DNA of 41,215 bases from Planctomycetota bacterium (GTDB lineage Bacteria; Planctomycetota; Phycisphaerae; Phycisphaerales; SM1A02): NCBI GenBank assembly GCA_022560875.1, contig JADFSH010000017.1:1-41215 (forward strand). The letters run 5' to 3'. The notes below the pieces were generated by a model. That model worked only from the letters and a program-made list of their open reading frames with translations, did no database searches and was not told the DNA's origin. Below, in pieces: positions 1 through 10,142 of the stretch. How positions within the stretch are numbered: the stretch's first letter is position 1; each line of letters starts with the position of its first letter. A program made the position numbers and the translations under genes.

Positions 1-9
1 GCGCCGTAA
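1..9 (+). CDS. Last codons of a probable upstream paralogue of the dockerin-like protein
   Basis: The window opens with GCG CCG TAA (Ala-Pro-stop), the same three codons that end the secreted protein at 3485-3493, and the following DNA is identical. By inference this is the 3' end of a second gene with the same C-terminal tail, cut by the window edge. Only two codons are visible, so nothing more can be said. Confidence 0.35.
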   Translation, partial: AP

Positions 10-143
10 CTCAAACCTCTCGGTCGGGGCAAATATCAACGCCTGCTGACACGATTGAGCGTGATATCATCTTGTCGATGCGCATCGTCTCACGACTCCC
101 CTCCGCCACTGAACTGCTCTGCGTCATAGGTTGCGATGATCTG
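1..143. repeat. Left copy of a 143-bp duplicated segment
   Basis: Bases 1-143 match 3485-3627 at a constant offset of 3484. Bases 1-77 (end of a stop-codon context plus intergenic DNA) differ at a single position (73). Bases 78-143, the first 22 codons of a BtuF-like gene, differ at about 11 positions. The copy starts with GCGCCGTAA, identical to the last codons of the secreted protein ending at 3493. A paralogue of that protein therefore probably ends at base 9, and the duplication may extend left of the window. Confidence 0.9.
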
Positions 144-465
144 CCGGCGGTCTTTCGCGGCACCCATCTCGATCCTTCTCGATTTGTCTTCCACTGCTTT
201 ACCGGCACGCCCGACGAAGCCCGCCGGCGGCTGGATTTCGGAGCCTGGACCAGCTTTACCAGGGCCGTCACTTTCAAAAAAAAGTCAACCGATCGCCGAA
301 GCGGCCCGGCTCGTATCGGAGAACCGGATCATGGTGGAGACGGACGCGCCCGACATGAACCCGGAGCCTGAGTGGAAAATCCTCCCCAATGAGCCGAAGC
401 ATATCGCTCACGTCGCACGTTTTCCGGCTCAGATCCGGGATATGGATCCGACCGCCTTCAGCTAA
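78..465 (+). pseudogene. Chimeric remnant: BtuF-like N-terminus fused to a frameshifted TatD fragment
   Basis: The reading frame opens at ATG 78 with MRIVSRLPSATELLCVIG, matching the start of the intact BtuF-like protein at 3562. After about 22 codons it continues in frame into TatD-family metal-dependent DNase sequence (FVFHCFTGTPDEARRRLDFG, then SFTRAVTFKK). At an 8-A run (276-283) the TatD homology jumps by one base into the next frame: QPIAEAARLVSENRIMVETD, then NEPKHIAHVARF, ending at TAA 463-465. Removing one A restores a continuous TatD C-terminal region. The N-terminal half of TatD, with its first metal-binding histidines, is absent, so no active nuclease can be made. The BtuF-derived start and the lost TatD start point to a recombination junction near base 143. 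A sequencing error could explain the frameshift but not the chimera. Confidence 0.8.
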
Positions 466-622
466 ACGCTGGATACCAATGTCAAGCGATTTTTCGGGAT
501 TACTATCGGGTAGATCGCGAAAAAAGCAAGGCTGGGTGGAAATCCATAATTTTTGATATTGGACTTCAGCAAAAGGAAACCGGATTGTTATCATAAACGA
601 ACAGCAACGGAGGAGATCCATC

Positions 623-3493
623 ATGTCAAGCGATACCAGTTCCGGTTTCATTGTTAGCGGCTTTATCACTGCTTTCTGGTTTTCAAGTGCTTTGACGCAT
701 GCCCAATCGCCGCCCCCCGCCGCGATGGAGAAGCCTGGAAACGTTCTCCCCCCCCACCAGATCCTTCCCGAAATACTCGACCGGTCGAAAATCGGACCAA
801 GTGTCATCGAGCACATGGATGAGGTGATTGTCCGGGATCTTGCCATGCGCAAGCAGGGGCCGCGGAGACGAGGCGGTCGCAACGGGGCTCAGGGAACATG
901 GGTCGTGCCCTCCCGGGGCGGTACGTACTACCCGAAATCCGGTCGGCACTACATCACCAACAAATGGGGGGATACCAGCATGGGAATCGGATTCCCAACC
1001 CCCACGGATGTGCATGGCGTGTATGTGGCCGGGCAGGCGGGAGCGGGGGTATGGACCATCGGTCTCCGAGTCATCGGATATCGCGAGGGCATCGAGATCG
1101 GTCACACCGATTGGTTCAAACAGATCGGAAAGGTACCCGCATGGCTTGAAATCAATTTGATCGGGGCAGACCGGATTGTTTTTCAATCCCGTGCCGTGCA
1201 TGACGGCGGCGGCTGGTACGCGCTCGATGACCTGACTTTCTCTCCTCAGCCGCTCGGGAATGAAGCCTCGCAGAAAATTGTTCTCGACTTCGAGGACTGC
1301 AAGTTTCGCCAGGTGCTGACCGGCTCGGACTTTGCCGGGCTGATCTGGGAAACGGGAACCGGGAATTTCAAGGGCGGCCAGATCATTCACGCTCCCTTGG
1401 CTCCGCAGATGGAGGAAAAGGGCGCGCCCGCGAAAGCGAATGATACTTTGAAGGCAGCGGCAGGTACCGCGACCGCACCACTCCTGAACTTTGATTACCA
1501 AGGCGTTATTTTCGGCGATGCGGGCTCTTTTTTCATCCCCCCCGATACGTGCGGCGCCATCGGCCCCGATCATTTCGTCGAAGTCGTGAATGGAAATTTC
1601 GCCGTCTATGACCGCTCAACCGGCCTTGAACTGGTCAACGTCAGTCTCGGAGCGTTTCTGCCCGGTTCAGGCGGCGATCCCCGCATCCTCTGGGATCAGC
1701 ATCACAACCGGTGGATCATTCTCGTTTCCGACTTCGAATCGCGGATCTTCTTCGCCTATTCCCTGAGCGCCGATCCCACCGCTTCCTGGTTCAAGACCAG
1801 CATACTGGTCAGCGTTGGGGCCGACACCGGCTGCTTTCCGGACTATCAGACTCTGGGTGTGGATGCGAACGGCATCTATTCCGGCGCATTGATGGCCGGG
1901 TGCAGCAGCATGTCCATCTTCACCATCGAAAAAGCGCCGCTCCTCGACCCGACTCCGTCTATGGGAACCGTGACGGCATTCCGCGGTTTTCCCTTCGAAG
2001 GCGCCATACAGGCCGTGAAGACCTTCGGCGATTCCGCCGGCGAATACCTGATCTCGCGAGATTCATCTTCAACCTTCCGGCTGCGCCAGATCACCGGACC
2101 GCTCACCTCACCCACCCTCAACGACCTGGGCACCATCAGCATCCCGACGCATTCTTCACCCCCGGACGCCCCGGCCCTGGGGAGCACGACCCCCATCAAT
2201 ACGATCGACCCACGTCCGCTCAATGCGCTGTACCGCAATGGTTCGATATGGGTCACGCATGATGTGATGAGTTCCTTCGGAACCGCTTCGTGCCGCTGGT
2301 ACCAGATCGATCCGATCACGAAGACAATCATTCAGTCCGGGACGGTGGAAGACCCTTCGCTACATTATTACTACGGCTCGATCGCGGTGAACGCGGACGG
2401 AGACGTGGTCATGGGTTTTTCCGGGTCAAACGCAAGCCAGTTTGTGGCGTGCTATTTCACAGGCCGACTGGCCTCGGACCCGGTTGGCACCATGGCGACG
2501 CCGGTTCTTTTCCGAACCGGCGATGCGTCATACACCATTACCGACGGCGTCGGGCGCAACCGCTGGGGTGATTACAGCCTGACCACGGTCGATCCCTTGA
2601 CCGATCGGACCTTCTACACGATTCAGGAATACGTGCATTCCACGGATCAATGGGGAACCTGGATCGCCGAATTGAGCTTTTGCGCTTCCCCGCCGCCCGT
2701 CGATTGCAACGCCAACTGCGTGCTCGACTCGGAGGACATTGCGACGGGCACAAGTCAGGATTGCAATCTCAACGGCATACCCGATTCGTGCGACGTCGCA
2801 CTCGGTACCAGCGAGGATTGCAACTTCAACGGGATCCCCGACACCTGCGAGGATTGCAATGGCAACGGCATCGCCGACGAATGCGACCTGAGCACGAACT
2901 ACTCTGAAAATTCCGGAATACTCTCACCCCTCGGCGCGGGTTCGGATGCGAACTTCATCTTTGTGGCCCCGCCCCTGCGAACCAGCGACGTCACTTTTGA
3001 TTTCACCGCCAGCGCCGATCTTGACACCATCTTCACCTCCGTCGAGGTTTTTCTCAATACGGTCCTGATCGGTGAGATTTTCATAACCGATGCATCCACA
3101 TGCGCCGATCCCCCCGACGAGGAGCAGATCATTCTGACGCAGTCACTCTTTGATTCCATCGTCGGTACGGGTGATGCCGACGTTCTCATGACCGCATTTA
3201 TCGATCCCGGCGCGTGCGGCGGTGCAAGCTTCATAACCGTCAATATGTCATACGGCAGCCCAAGCCTGTTTGACCTGAATGGCAATGGCATCATCGACTC
3301 CTGCGAGTGTCCCGCCGACTGCGCAGGCACCCCCGACGGCAGCGTCAATGTCACCGACCTTCTCGCATTGCTCGCCAACTGGGGAGGCACCCCCACCCTC
3401 TGCGACATCGCCCCCCCCGGCGGCGATGGCAGCGTCAACGTCACCGACCTCCTCGCCCTCCTCGCCGCCTGGGGATCGTGCGCTGCGCCGTAA
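623..3493 (+). CDS. Large secreted protein with Ca-binding-type repeats and a C-terminal dockerin-like pair
   Basis: A 956-residue protein. ATG 623 follows a GGAGGAG-rich Shine-Dalgarno region. Residues 1-28 form a signal peptide with a hydrophobic core and a likely cut after THAQ. The middle (about 280-680) is a large domain of unassigned function that may be a beta-propeller. Residues 694-756 hold four DCNxNxxxDxx repeats resembling thrombospondin type-3 / EF-hand calcium loops. Residues about 885-956 hold DLNGNGIIDSCE and two copies of GSVNVTDLLALLAxWG, a dockerin-like tail recurrent in planctomycete exported proteins. By inference it is exported and displayed on or released from the cell surface, with calcium stabilising the stalk. 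The catalytic or binding role is unknown. It sits between two copies of a duplicated segment, suggesting it was part of a tandem duplication. Confidence 0.85.
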   Translation: MSSDTSSGFIVSGFITAFWFSSALTHAQSPPPAAMEKPGNVLPPHQILPEILDRSKIGPSVIEHMDEVIVRDLAMRKQGPRRRGGRNGAQGTWVVPSRGGTYYPKSGRHYITNKWGDTSMGIGFPTPTDVHGVYVAGQAGAGVWTIGLRVIGYREGIEIGHTDWFKQIGKVPAWLEINLIGADRIVFQSRAVHDGGGWYALDDLTFSPQPLGNEASQKIVLDFEDCKFRQVLTGSDFAGLIWETGTGNFKGGQIIHAPLAPQMEEKGAPAKANDTLKAAAGTATAPLLNFDYQGVIFGDAGSFFIPPDTCGAIGPDHFVEVVNGNFAVYDRSTGLELVNVSLGAFLPGSGGDPRILWDQHHNRWIILVSDFESRIFFAYSLSADPTASWFKTSILVSVGADTGCFPDYQTLGVDANGIYSGALMAGCSSMSIFTIEKAPLLDPTPSMGTVTAFRGFPFEGAIQAVKTFGDSAGEYLISRDSSSTFRLRQITGPLTSPTLNDLGTISIPTHSSPPDAPALGSTTPINTIDPRPLNALYRNGSIWVTHDVMSSFGTASCRWYQIDPITKTIIQSGTVEDPSLHYYYGSIAVNADGDVVMGFSGSNASQFVACYFTGRLASDPVGTMATPVLFRTGDASYTITDGVGRNRWGDYSLTTVDPLTDRTFYTIQEYVHSTDQWGTWIAELSFCASPPPVDCNANCVLDSEDIATGTSQDCNLNGIPDSCDVALGTSEDCNFNGIPDTCEDCNGNGIADECDLSTNYSENSGILSPLGAGSDANFIFVAPPLRTSDVTFDFTASADLDTIFTSVEVFLNTVLIGEIFITDASTCADPPDEEQIILTQSLFDSIVGTGDADVLMTAFIDPGACGGASFITVNMSYGSPSLFDLNGNGIIDSCECPADCAGTPDGSVNVTDLLALLANWGGTPTLCDIAPPGGDGSVNVTDLLALLAAWGSCAAP
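3335..3474. repeat. Two 50-bp direct repeats encoding the dockerin-like motif
   Basis: Bases 3335-3384 and 3425-3474 are near-identical and exactly 90 bp (30 codons) apart. Each encodes DGSVNVTDLLALLAxWG. The differences are mostly at third codon positions, so the protein motif is conserved and this looks like a functional domain duplication. Confidence 0.85.
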
Positions 3494-3627
3494 CTCAAAC
3501 CTCTCGGTCGGGGCAAATATCAACGCCTGCTGACACGATTGAGCGTGATATCATCTCGTCGATGCGTGTCGTCTCACTACTTCCCTCGGCCACCGAACTG
3601 CTCTGCGTCATTGGCGGCGGGGATCTG
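3485..3627. repeat. Right copy of the 143-bp duplicated segment
   Basis: Partner of bases 1-143. It covers the last codons of the secreted protein gene, the 68-bp gap and the first 22 codons of the intact BtuF-like gene. The gap is almost perfectly conserved while the coding part has diverged to roughly 83% identity, the reverse of the usual pattern. Confidence 0.9.
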
Positions 3628-4500
3628 CTGGTGGGCCGCTCGCATGAATGTGATTTCCCCGAGTCTCTCGCATCACTTCCGGTATTGACGGGTCAGAAAA
3701 CGCACGCCGCGAGCAGCGCGGAGATCGACAAGCAGGTTCGTCAGGCGATAGCTGCCGGAGTCGATGATTCCGGTGAGATCGCTACTTCCGGGGGATCGCT
3801 GTACCGCCTCGATATTGAACTGCTCAAGTCGCTCAAGCCTGATGTCATTCTCACCCAGGATCTTTGCGATGTCTGCTCGATCGACCTGAACACCGTGCGG
3901 GGCGTCGTCGCGGGCATGAACCCCAAGCCGGTCATCGTCAGCCTCAATCCCATTTCCCTGGAGGATGTCTTTGATGACTTGCTCGTGGTGGGCCAGGCCG
4001 TGGGGATGGAAGACACGGCCCGGCGGGTCATGGTCGAGTTGCGCGGCCGCTTCTGGGAAGCCCGCGATTTTGTCAATCCCTATCTCGAAGGCCCTGAAGT
4101 CGCGTTCCTCGAATGGATGGACCCCTTGTTCATTGGCGGGCACTGGACGCCCCAATTAATTGATGCCGCGGGTGGACGGCATTCACTCAATGATCCCGGA
4201 GAAAAATCACGACAGATCACCCCGGAGGATCTCGTCGCTTCCATGCCCGATCGCCTGATCATCTGCCCCTGCGGCTACGATCTTGATGCGATTCATGCCG
4301 AGCTTGAGACGCTGACGAGTCGGAAGTGGTGGTCGCTGCTGCCGGCCGTTCAGGATGGCCATGTCGCACTCGTGGATGGCAATGCCATGTTCAACCGGCC
4401 CGGGCCGCGACTGGTGGACGCCTATCGTTGGCTGGTGGGATGGATCAACGACCGCCCGGAGGTCATGCCGAAGGGTTTTCCGTATCGATCGATCCGATAG
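3562..4500 (+). CDS. Cobalamin/corrinoid-binding protein, BtuF-like
   Basis: A 312-residue protein of the periplasmic-binding-protein family of BtuF and related corrinoid or iron-complex carriers. The start MRVVSLLPSATELLCVIGGG is the classic N-terminus of this family (S-L-x-P-S-x-T-E). Further family features are the GRSHECDFP segment, LKSLKPDVILTQDLC, and the C-terminal half with LIICPCGYDLD and a late RPGPRLVDAYRWL segment. No signal peptide or lipobox is seen, as in the cytosolic or non-classically located BtuF-like proteins common in planctomycetes, so its cellular site is uncertain. ATG 3562 is chosen because the family homology begins there; longer upstream reading lies in the intergenic repeat. 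No btuC or btuD genes lie nearby. A diverged N-terminal copy is preserved at 78-143. Confidence 0.85.
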   Translation: MRVVSLLPSATELLCVIGGGDLLVGRSHECDFPESLASLPVLTGQKTHAASSAEIDKQVRQAIAAGVDDSGEIATSGGSLYRLDIELLKSLKPDVILTQDLCDVCSIDLNTVRGVVAGMNPKPVIVSLNPISLEDVFDDLLVVGQAVGMEDTARRVMVELRGRFWEARDFVNPYLEGPEVAFLEWMDPLFIGGHWTPQLIDAAGGRHSLNDPGEKSRQITPEDLVASMPDRLIICPCGYDLDAIHAELETLTSRKWWSLLPAVQDGHVALVDGNAMFNRPGPRLVDAYRWLVGWINDRPEVMPKGFPYRSIR

Positions 4501-4540
4501 CTATTGATAGCGAGGCAACCTCGGGGAGGGTCTTACCGAT

Positions 4541-5305
4541 TCATGATCCGGGAATAAAATCGCCCAATTGACGGGTATTTCTCTGGAGGTCCGTCCGGTT
4601 GATCGGCACGGAAAGCCAGTTCTCACCGTCAATTGAAACATCGATGGTGGCGTTCTCCGGTAACTCCATCACGTTGCGGGTGACGATGAGTTCGGCGACA
4701 AAGATGGCGGGATTCTGCCACTTTTCATCGTAGAACTCGATACTTTTCCACCGCTTGAAATTCGCGCTTACCCCTTTGGTTGATCTGACCCTGAGCGGGG
4801 GCGGCTCTTTTTTCGCTTGGTATATCTCACAGCGCACCGCCAGGTTCCTGGGCAAACCCATGAGCAGCTCAATGTGTTCCCCCAGATACACCAGCGGCAA
4901 TTTCCGTTTGCCCACGGCACTCACCCACAGACGTTGCCTTCGATTGCCATCCAGAAAAAGTGTGATGCTCGGTCTCTGCAACCCGGATTTTCTAAGGGTC
5001 AGCTCTGCCGTCAGCATAAACGAATCCCCCGGTATGACACGCCGACTGTTGGATGACGGGATCGTGCATTGGCACGAGGAGACAACATCCCGCACCTCGA
5101 TGATCTCATTTGTCCGATTGACAAGCTCGAAGGTGTGCGACACCGTCGTCTCGTAGCCCTCCAGCCACACCGTTCCGAAATCGTACTCGAGTTCTCCGTC
5201 CAGATATGGTCTCCCCAGCAAATTGGCGTAGAGGTACCAACCACCCACCAGAACCGCAAGGACAACGACCGTAATTGATATCGTGTGTAGTTTCTTGGAC
5301 TCCAT
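4541..5305 (-). CDS. Membrane-anchored DUF1573-like protein
   Basis: A 254-residue protein starting at 5305, where AGGA lies six bases upstream; an ATG at 5308 is an equal alternative. One N-terminal membrane segment (about residues 8-28, TISITVVVLAVLVGGWYLYA) is followed by an extracytoplasmic region. Residues about 35-110 contain YDFGTVWLEG, HTFELVNRTNEIIEV and SSCQCT, the hallmarks of the DUF1573 beta-sandwich (Ig-like), common in Bacteroidetes and Planctomycetes. The C-terminal half has no recognisable domain. Its role is unknown; an envelope or adhesion function is only inferred. It lies divergent from clpB and convergent with the BtuF-like gene, so it is a single-gene unit. Confidence 0.75.
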   Translation of the reverse strand: MESKKLHTISITVVVLAVLVGGWYLYANLLGRPYLDGELEYDFGTVWLEGYETTVSHTFELVNRTNEIIEVRDVVSSCQCTIPSSNSRRVIPGDSFMLTAELTLRKSGLQRPSITLFLDGNRRQRLWVSAVGKRKLPLVYLGEHIELLMGLPRNLAVRCEIYQAKKEPPPLRVRSTKGVSANFKRWKSIEFYDEKWQNPAIFVAELIVTRNVMELPENATIDVSIDGENWLSVPINRTDLQRNTRQLGDFIPGS

Positions 5306-5548
5306 CATCCATCCTGTCTGACTGGAGAGAATATCGACCCCCATCGGGGCGCCGGATCACCGTTTCATCCTACGAAACACGCTGATAACAAGTTCGCCAA
5401 AAACAAGAGCCGAATGAAGACAGGCTGTCAGTCTGGCAGTGATAACCCCTTGCGGACGCTGAAAATAAGGCTTTTCAGTGGCACGGGGTTTGCCTCCTTT
5501 CATACCGGGTCGCGCGACGTCCCCTACCTTTGAAACGGAGGATTGACC

Positions 5549-8191
<2,643 letters not shown>

Positions 8192-8240
8192 GGGATTCTC
8201 CCGGTGCCACGCCCAGCGAGTCCACGAGTCGCGCGGGTCT

Positions 8241-8273
8241 TTCGGGTGGGAGCCGGGAATTGATCCACCCGAA
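8241..8273. terminator. Stem-loop between convergent genes
   Basis: TTCGGGTGG (8241-8249) pairs perfectly with CCACCCGAA (8265-8273) around a 15-nt loop. It lies 50 bp after the clpB stop and 14 bp before the end of the convergent small gene. There is no U-tract on either side, so intrinsic termination is only possible; an RNA 3'-end stabiliser is equally likely. Confidence 0.3.
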
Positions 8274-8286
8274 CGCTGTTCCCGAA

Positions 8287-8556
8287 CTAAGGCCACAGCT
8301 TCAGAATCTTCGCCATCAGATCCCGGCGGGGAAACAACTGCTTGTTGTTGAGTTTCTCTTTCTCTTTTTTGATCGCATCTTTGTACTGCTGAAGATTCTT
8401 CACGACGAACTTCTTGTCCAGCCCGTCGGCGATCATCTTTTCGACGTCCTTTTTCGTGAGCTTCTTGGTAAGCGTGATTGTCTTCTTGACGTCGGCATCT
8501 TTGTGGGAAGTTCCCCAACCGATGATCTTGCCGTAGTCCCCAGCACTCTTGGCCAT
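8287..8556 (-). CDS. Small lysine-rich protein of unknown function
   Basis: An 89-residue protein that I do not recognise. About a quarter of the residues are lysine (KKTITLTKKLTKKDVEKMI, KKEKEKLNNK), giving a strongly basic protein with predicted helices and no signal peptide or membrane segment. The gene is supported by a strong Shine-Dalgarno site (AGGGAGGA, about six bases before ATG 8556) and codon-like third-position GC. It is convergent with clpB and downstream of the MarR gene on the same strand (136-bp gap). It could be a nucleic-acid-associated or stress-related small protein, but nothing in the sequence proves it. Confidence 0.65.
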   Translation of the reverse strand: MAKSAGDYGKIIGWGTSHKDADVKKTITLTKKLTKKDVEKMIADGLDKKFVVKNLQQYKDAIKKEKEKLNNKQLFPRRDLMAKILKLWP

Positions 8557-8692
8557 GTCTGATCCTCCCTAGTTTCACGTTATGTCGCAGGATACACGCA
8601 GCGGCTGGAATGTGCTCCTTCGTGTCTCAACCTACCCTCCGCCTCGGCCGTCCCGGTCGTGTTCTCGGCGGTGACCTATTCTTCTCTTTTCT

Positions 8693-9154
8693 TCACCGCT
8701 TCGCCATGTCCTCGATCAGTTTCGCCGCGGCGTCGAGCGTCTTGATCTCCGCGGCGGTGAGATTCTTCATCATCTCCTCGACCGTGCTCACGCGGAGGCT
8801 TCTGGCCTTGTCCAGCAGCTTGCGGGCCTTCGCGGTGGCCTGGAGTACCGTCACCCGCTTGTCATGGGGATCCGGAATCCGCTTGATGTACCCCTCCGCC
8901 TCCATCGCCTGCACCAGCCGGGTCATGGTGGGCGGGCGGACCTGCTCGGTATCGGCGAGCTGTCCGAGGGTGCGGGGACCGGCGTAGACGAGCACGGAGA
9001 GGGCCGAGAGGCGGGGCGCGGAGATGCCGCTGGCCTTGTCGGACTGGCGCAACCGCCGCAGCAGGTGGATGGCCGCGGAATGAAGCCGGCCGGCGACTGG
9101 CACGGAGATAGTCGCCGTCCGGCCTCGCCCCGGTGGTCTTGACTTCCTTGTCAT
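8693..9154 (-). CDS. MarR-family transcriptional regulator
   Basis: A 153-residue winged-helix protein. The core RLSALSVLVYAGPRTLGQLA, RPPTMTRLVQAMEAEGYIKR, then PDPHDKRVTVLQATAKARKL is the MarR pattern: helix-turn-helix, then the wing with DKRxxxxxLT-like sequence. MarR dimers typically bind short palindromes and release them on ligand binding or oxidation. There is no cysteine, so thiol redox sensing is unlikely. The start codon is the ATG at 9152-9154. A 17-bp palindrome 13 bases upstream lies between opposed promoters for this gene and for the ankyrin gene at 9252. Autoregulation plus control of the ankyrin gene is the natural inference. Confidence 0.9.
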   Translation of the reverse strand: MTRKSRPPGRGRTATISVPVAGRLHSAAIHLLRRLRQSDKASGISAPRLSALSVLVYAGPRTLGQLADTEQVRPPTMTRLVQAMEAEGYIKRIPDPHDKRVTVLQATAKARKLLDKARSLRVSTVEEMMKNLTAAEIKTLDAAAKLIEDMAKR

Positions 9155-9166
9155 GACCCCTATAAT
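9139..9166 (+). promoter_or_regulatory. Promoter for the ankyrin gene
   Basis: TTGACT (9139-9144), a 16-bp spacer, then a perfect TATAAT (9161-9166). The -35 box lies inside the first codons of the opposed marR gene. Transcription would start near 9173, within the palindrome 9167-9183, so a bound repressor would block it directly. Confidence 0.7.
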
Positions 9167-9191
9167 TTAGTTAGGCTAACTAATTAGTCAA
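9164..9191 (-). promoter_or_regulatory. Opposed promoter for marR
   Basis: On the minus strand TTGACT (9191-9186) is followed after 16 bp by TAAATT (9169-9164). The predicted start lies only a few bases before ATG 9154, giving a near-leaderless marR mRNA. The palindrome fills the spacer, the classic position for repression. Confidence 0.55.
9167..9183. promoter_or_regulatory. 17-bp palindromic operator, probably for MarR
   Basis: TTAGTTAGGCTAACTAA is a perfect inverted repeat (8-bp arms, 1-bp centre). It sits directly after the forward -10 box and within the spacer of the reverse promoter. Size and symmetry fit MarR-family operators. Confidence 0.75.
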
Positions 9192-9251
9192 GGGCCGGAA
9201 GCGATGTTTTTCAAATATTTTTTCGGGGGCGTTTCACAAGGAATAGCTGCC

Positions 9252-10109
9252 ATGTCTGCCACCAAGGAACTCTTCAATGCCATCGCTTCCCGGGACGACG
9301 CATCCGAGGGGGCATCCGGGGGCGGGGGGGTTGAGGCGATACGCGCGATGCTTGCTGACAACCCGGTCCTGGCCACCACGGCCAACGAGCAGGGCATCTC
9401 GCCCGTGATGTTCGCGCTGTATTGCCAGAAGCGAGAAGTTGCGACGCTGTTTTTGGAAGCGGGCGCCGTGCCGGGCATCTTCGAGATCGTCGCGCTGGGG
9501 GAGTTGGAGGATTTGACCTCACGCCTTGACGCTGATGCTGATTCCGGGGGCGGGAGCGGGGGTGGCCGGGGCTACGCGAAGCATGCCCCGGATTCCGAAG
9601 GCGGGGATACCCCAACTTCCGGAGGTGACACGGAAGCGGCTGACGAACCTGTGAAACGGTCGCTTTCACGACCTTATTCACAGCCACCCACTGACTCCGG
9701 CAGCACAAATCCCCTGACGGCACGCTCCCCGGACGGTTTCACCCTGCTGCACCTTGCCTGCTTTTTCGGACATCTCTCCTGCGCGAAGCTGCTTATCGAG
9801 CGCGGGGCCGAGGTGAACATCGCGGCGGAAAATGAGAGCCGCGTTTACCCCATCCACTCCGCCGCGGCATGTGACTCGGCGGAAATCGTCACCCTCCTGC
9901 TCGGGGCGGGAGCGGAAGCCGACGCGAAACAGCAGAAGGACTTCACCGCCCTCATGTCCGCGGCCATGCACAACAACCTCGACATGGCCAGAGCCCTGCT
10001 CAAGGCTGGGGCGAACCCGAGTCAGGAATCAGAAGACGACCGCACGCCGATCAGCATGGCGCAGGAAGCGGGGCATGGGGAGATGGTGGAGATGTTGAAG
10101 AAGGCCTGA
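9252..10109 (+). CDS. Ankyrin-repeat protein
   Basis: A 285-residue protein. ATG 9252 gives an N-terminus MSATKELFNAIASRDD typical of cytoplasmic ankyrin proteins and has AAGGA nine bases upstream; ATG 9204 (16 residues longer, GGAAG upstream) is possible. Residues about 25-75 form one or two degenerate repeats. Residues about 95-155 are a low-complexity Gly/Ser/Asp/Thr linker. Residues about 160-285 hold four clear repeats (DGFTLLHLACFFGHLSCAKL, then EIVTLLLGAGAEADAKQQKD, then FTALMSAAMHNNLDMARALL). Ankyrin repeats bind protein partners; the partner is unknown. The divergent marR gene and shared operator suggest that expression is repressed by that regulator. Confidence 0.88.
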   Translation: MSATKELFNAIASRDDASEGASGGGGVEAIRAMLADNPVLATTANEQGISPVMFALYCQKREVATLFLEAGAVPGIFEIVALGELEDLTSRLDADADSGGGSGGGRGYAKHAPDSEGGDTPTSGGDTEAADEPVKRSLSRPYSQPPTDSGSTNPLTARSPDGFTLLHLACFFGHLSCAKLLIERGAEVNIAAENESRVYPIHSAAACDSAEIVTLLLGAGAEADAKQQKDFTALMSAAMHNNLDMARALLKAGANPSQESEDDRTPISMAQEAGHGEMVEMLKKA

Positions 10110-10142
10110 AGGCTTGGAGTCTTGAAGACTTGGGTCTTGAGT

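Noticed and set aside
276-283. Programmed frameshift at the A8 run
   Set aside because: The fragment lacks the N-terminal half of TatD, so restoring the frame would still not give an enzyme; decay is simpler.
3307-3561. In-frame extension upstream of the BtuF-like gene
   Set aside because: It overlaps the dockerin tail gene in another frame and is Arg/Pro-rich nonsense; family homology begins at 3562.
5345-5548. CIRCE or sigma-32 heat-shock control of clpB
   Set aside because: No TTAGCACTC/GAGTGCTAA pair and no convincing CTTGAAA...CCCCAT promoter is present.
8241-8273. Strong bidirectional terminator for clpB
   Set aside because: The stem is good but there is no U-tract on either strand, so it is listed only at low confidence.
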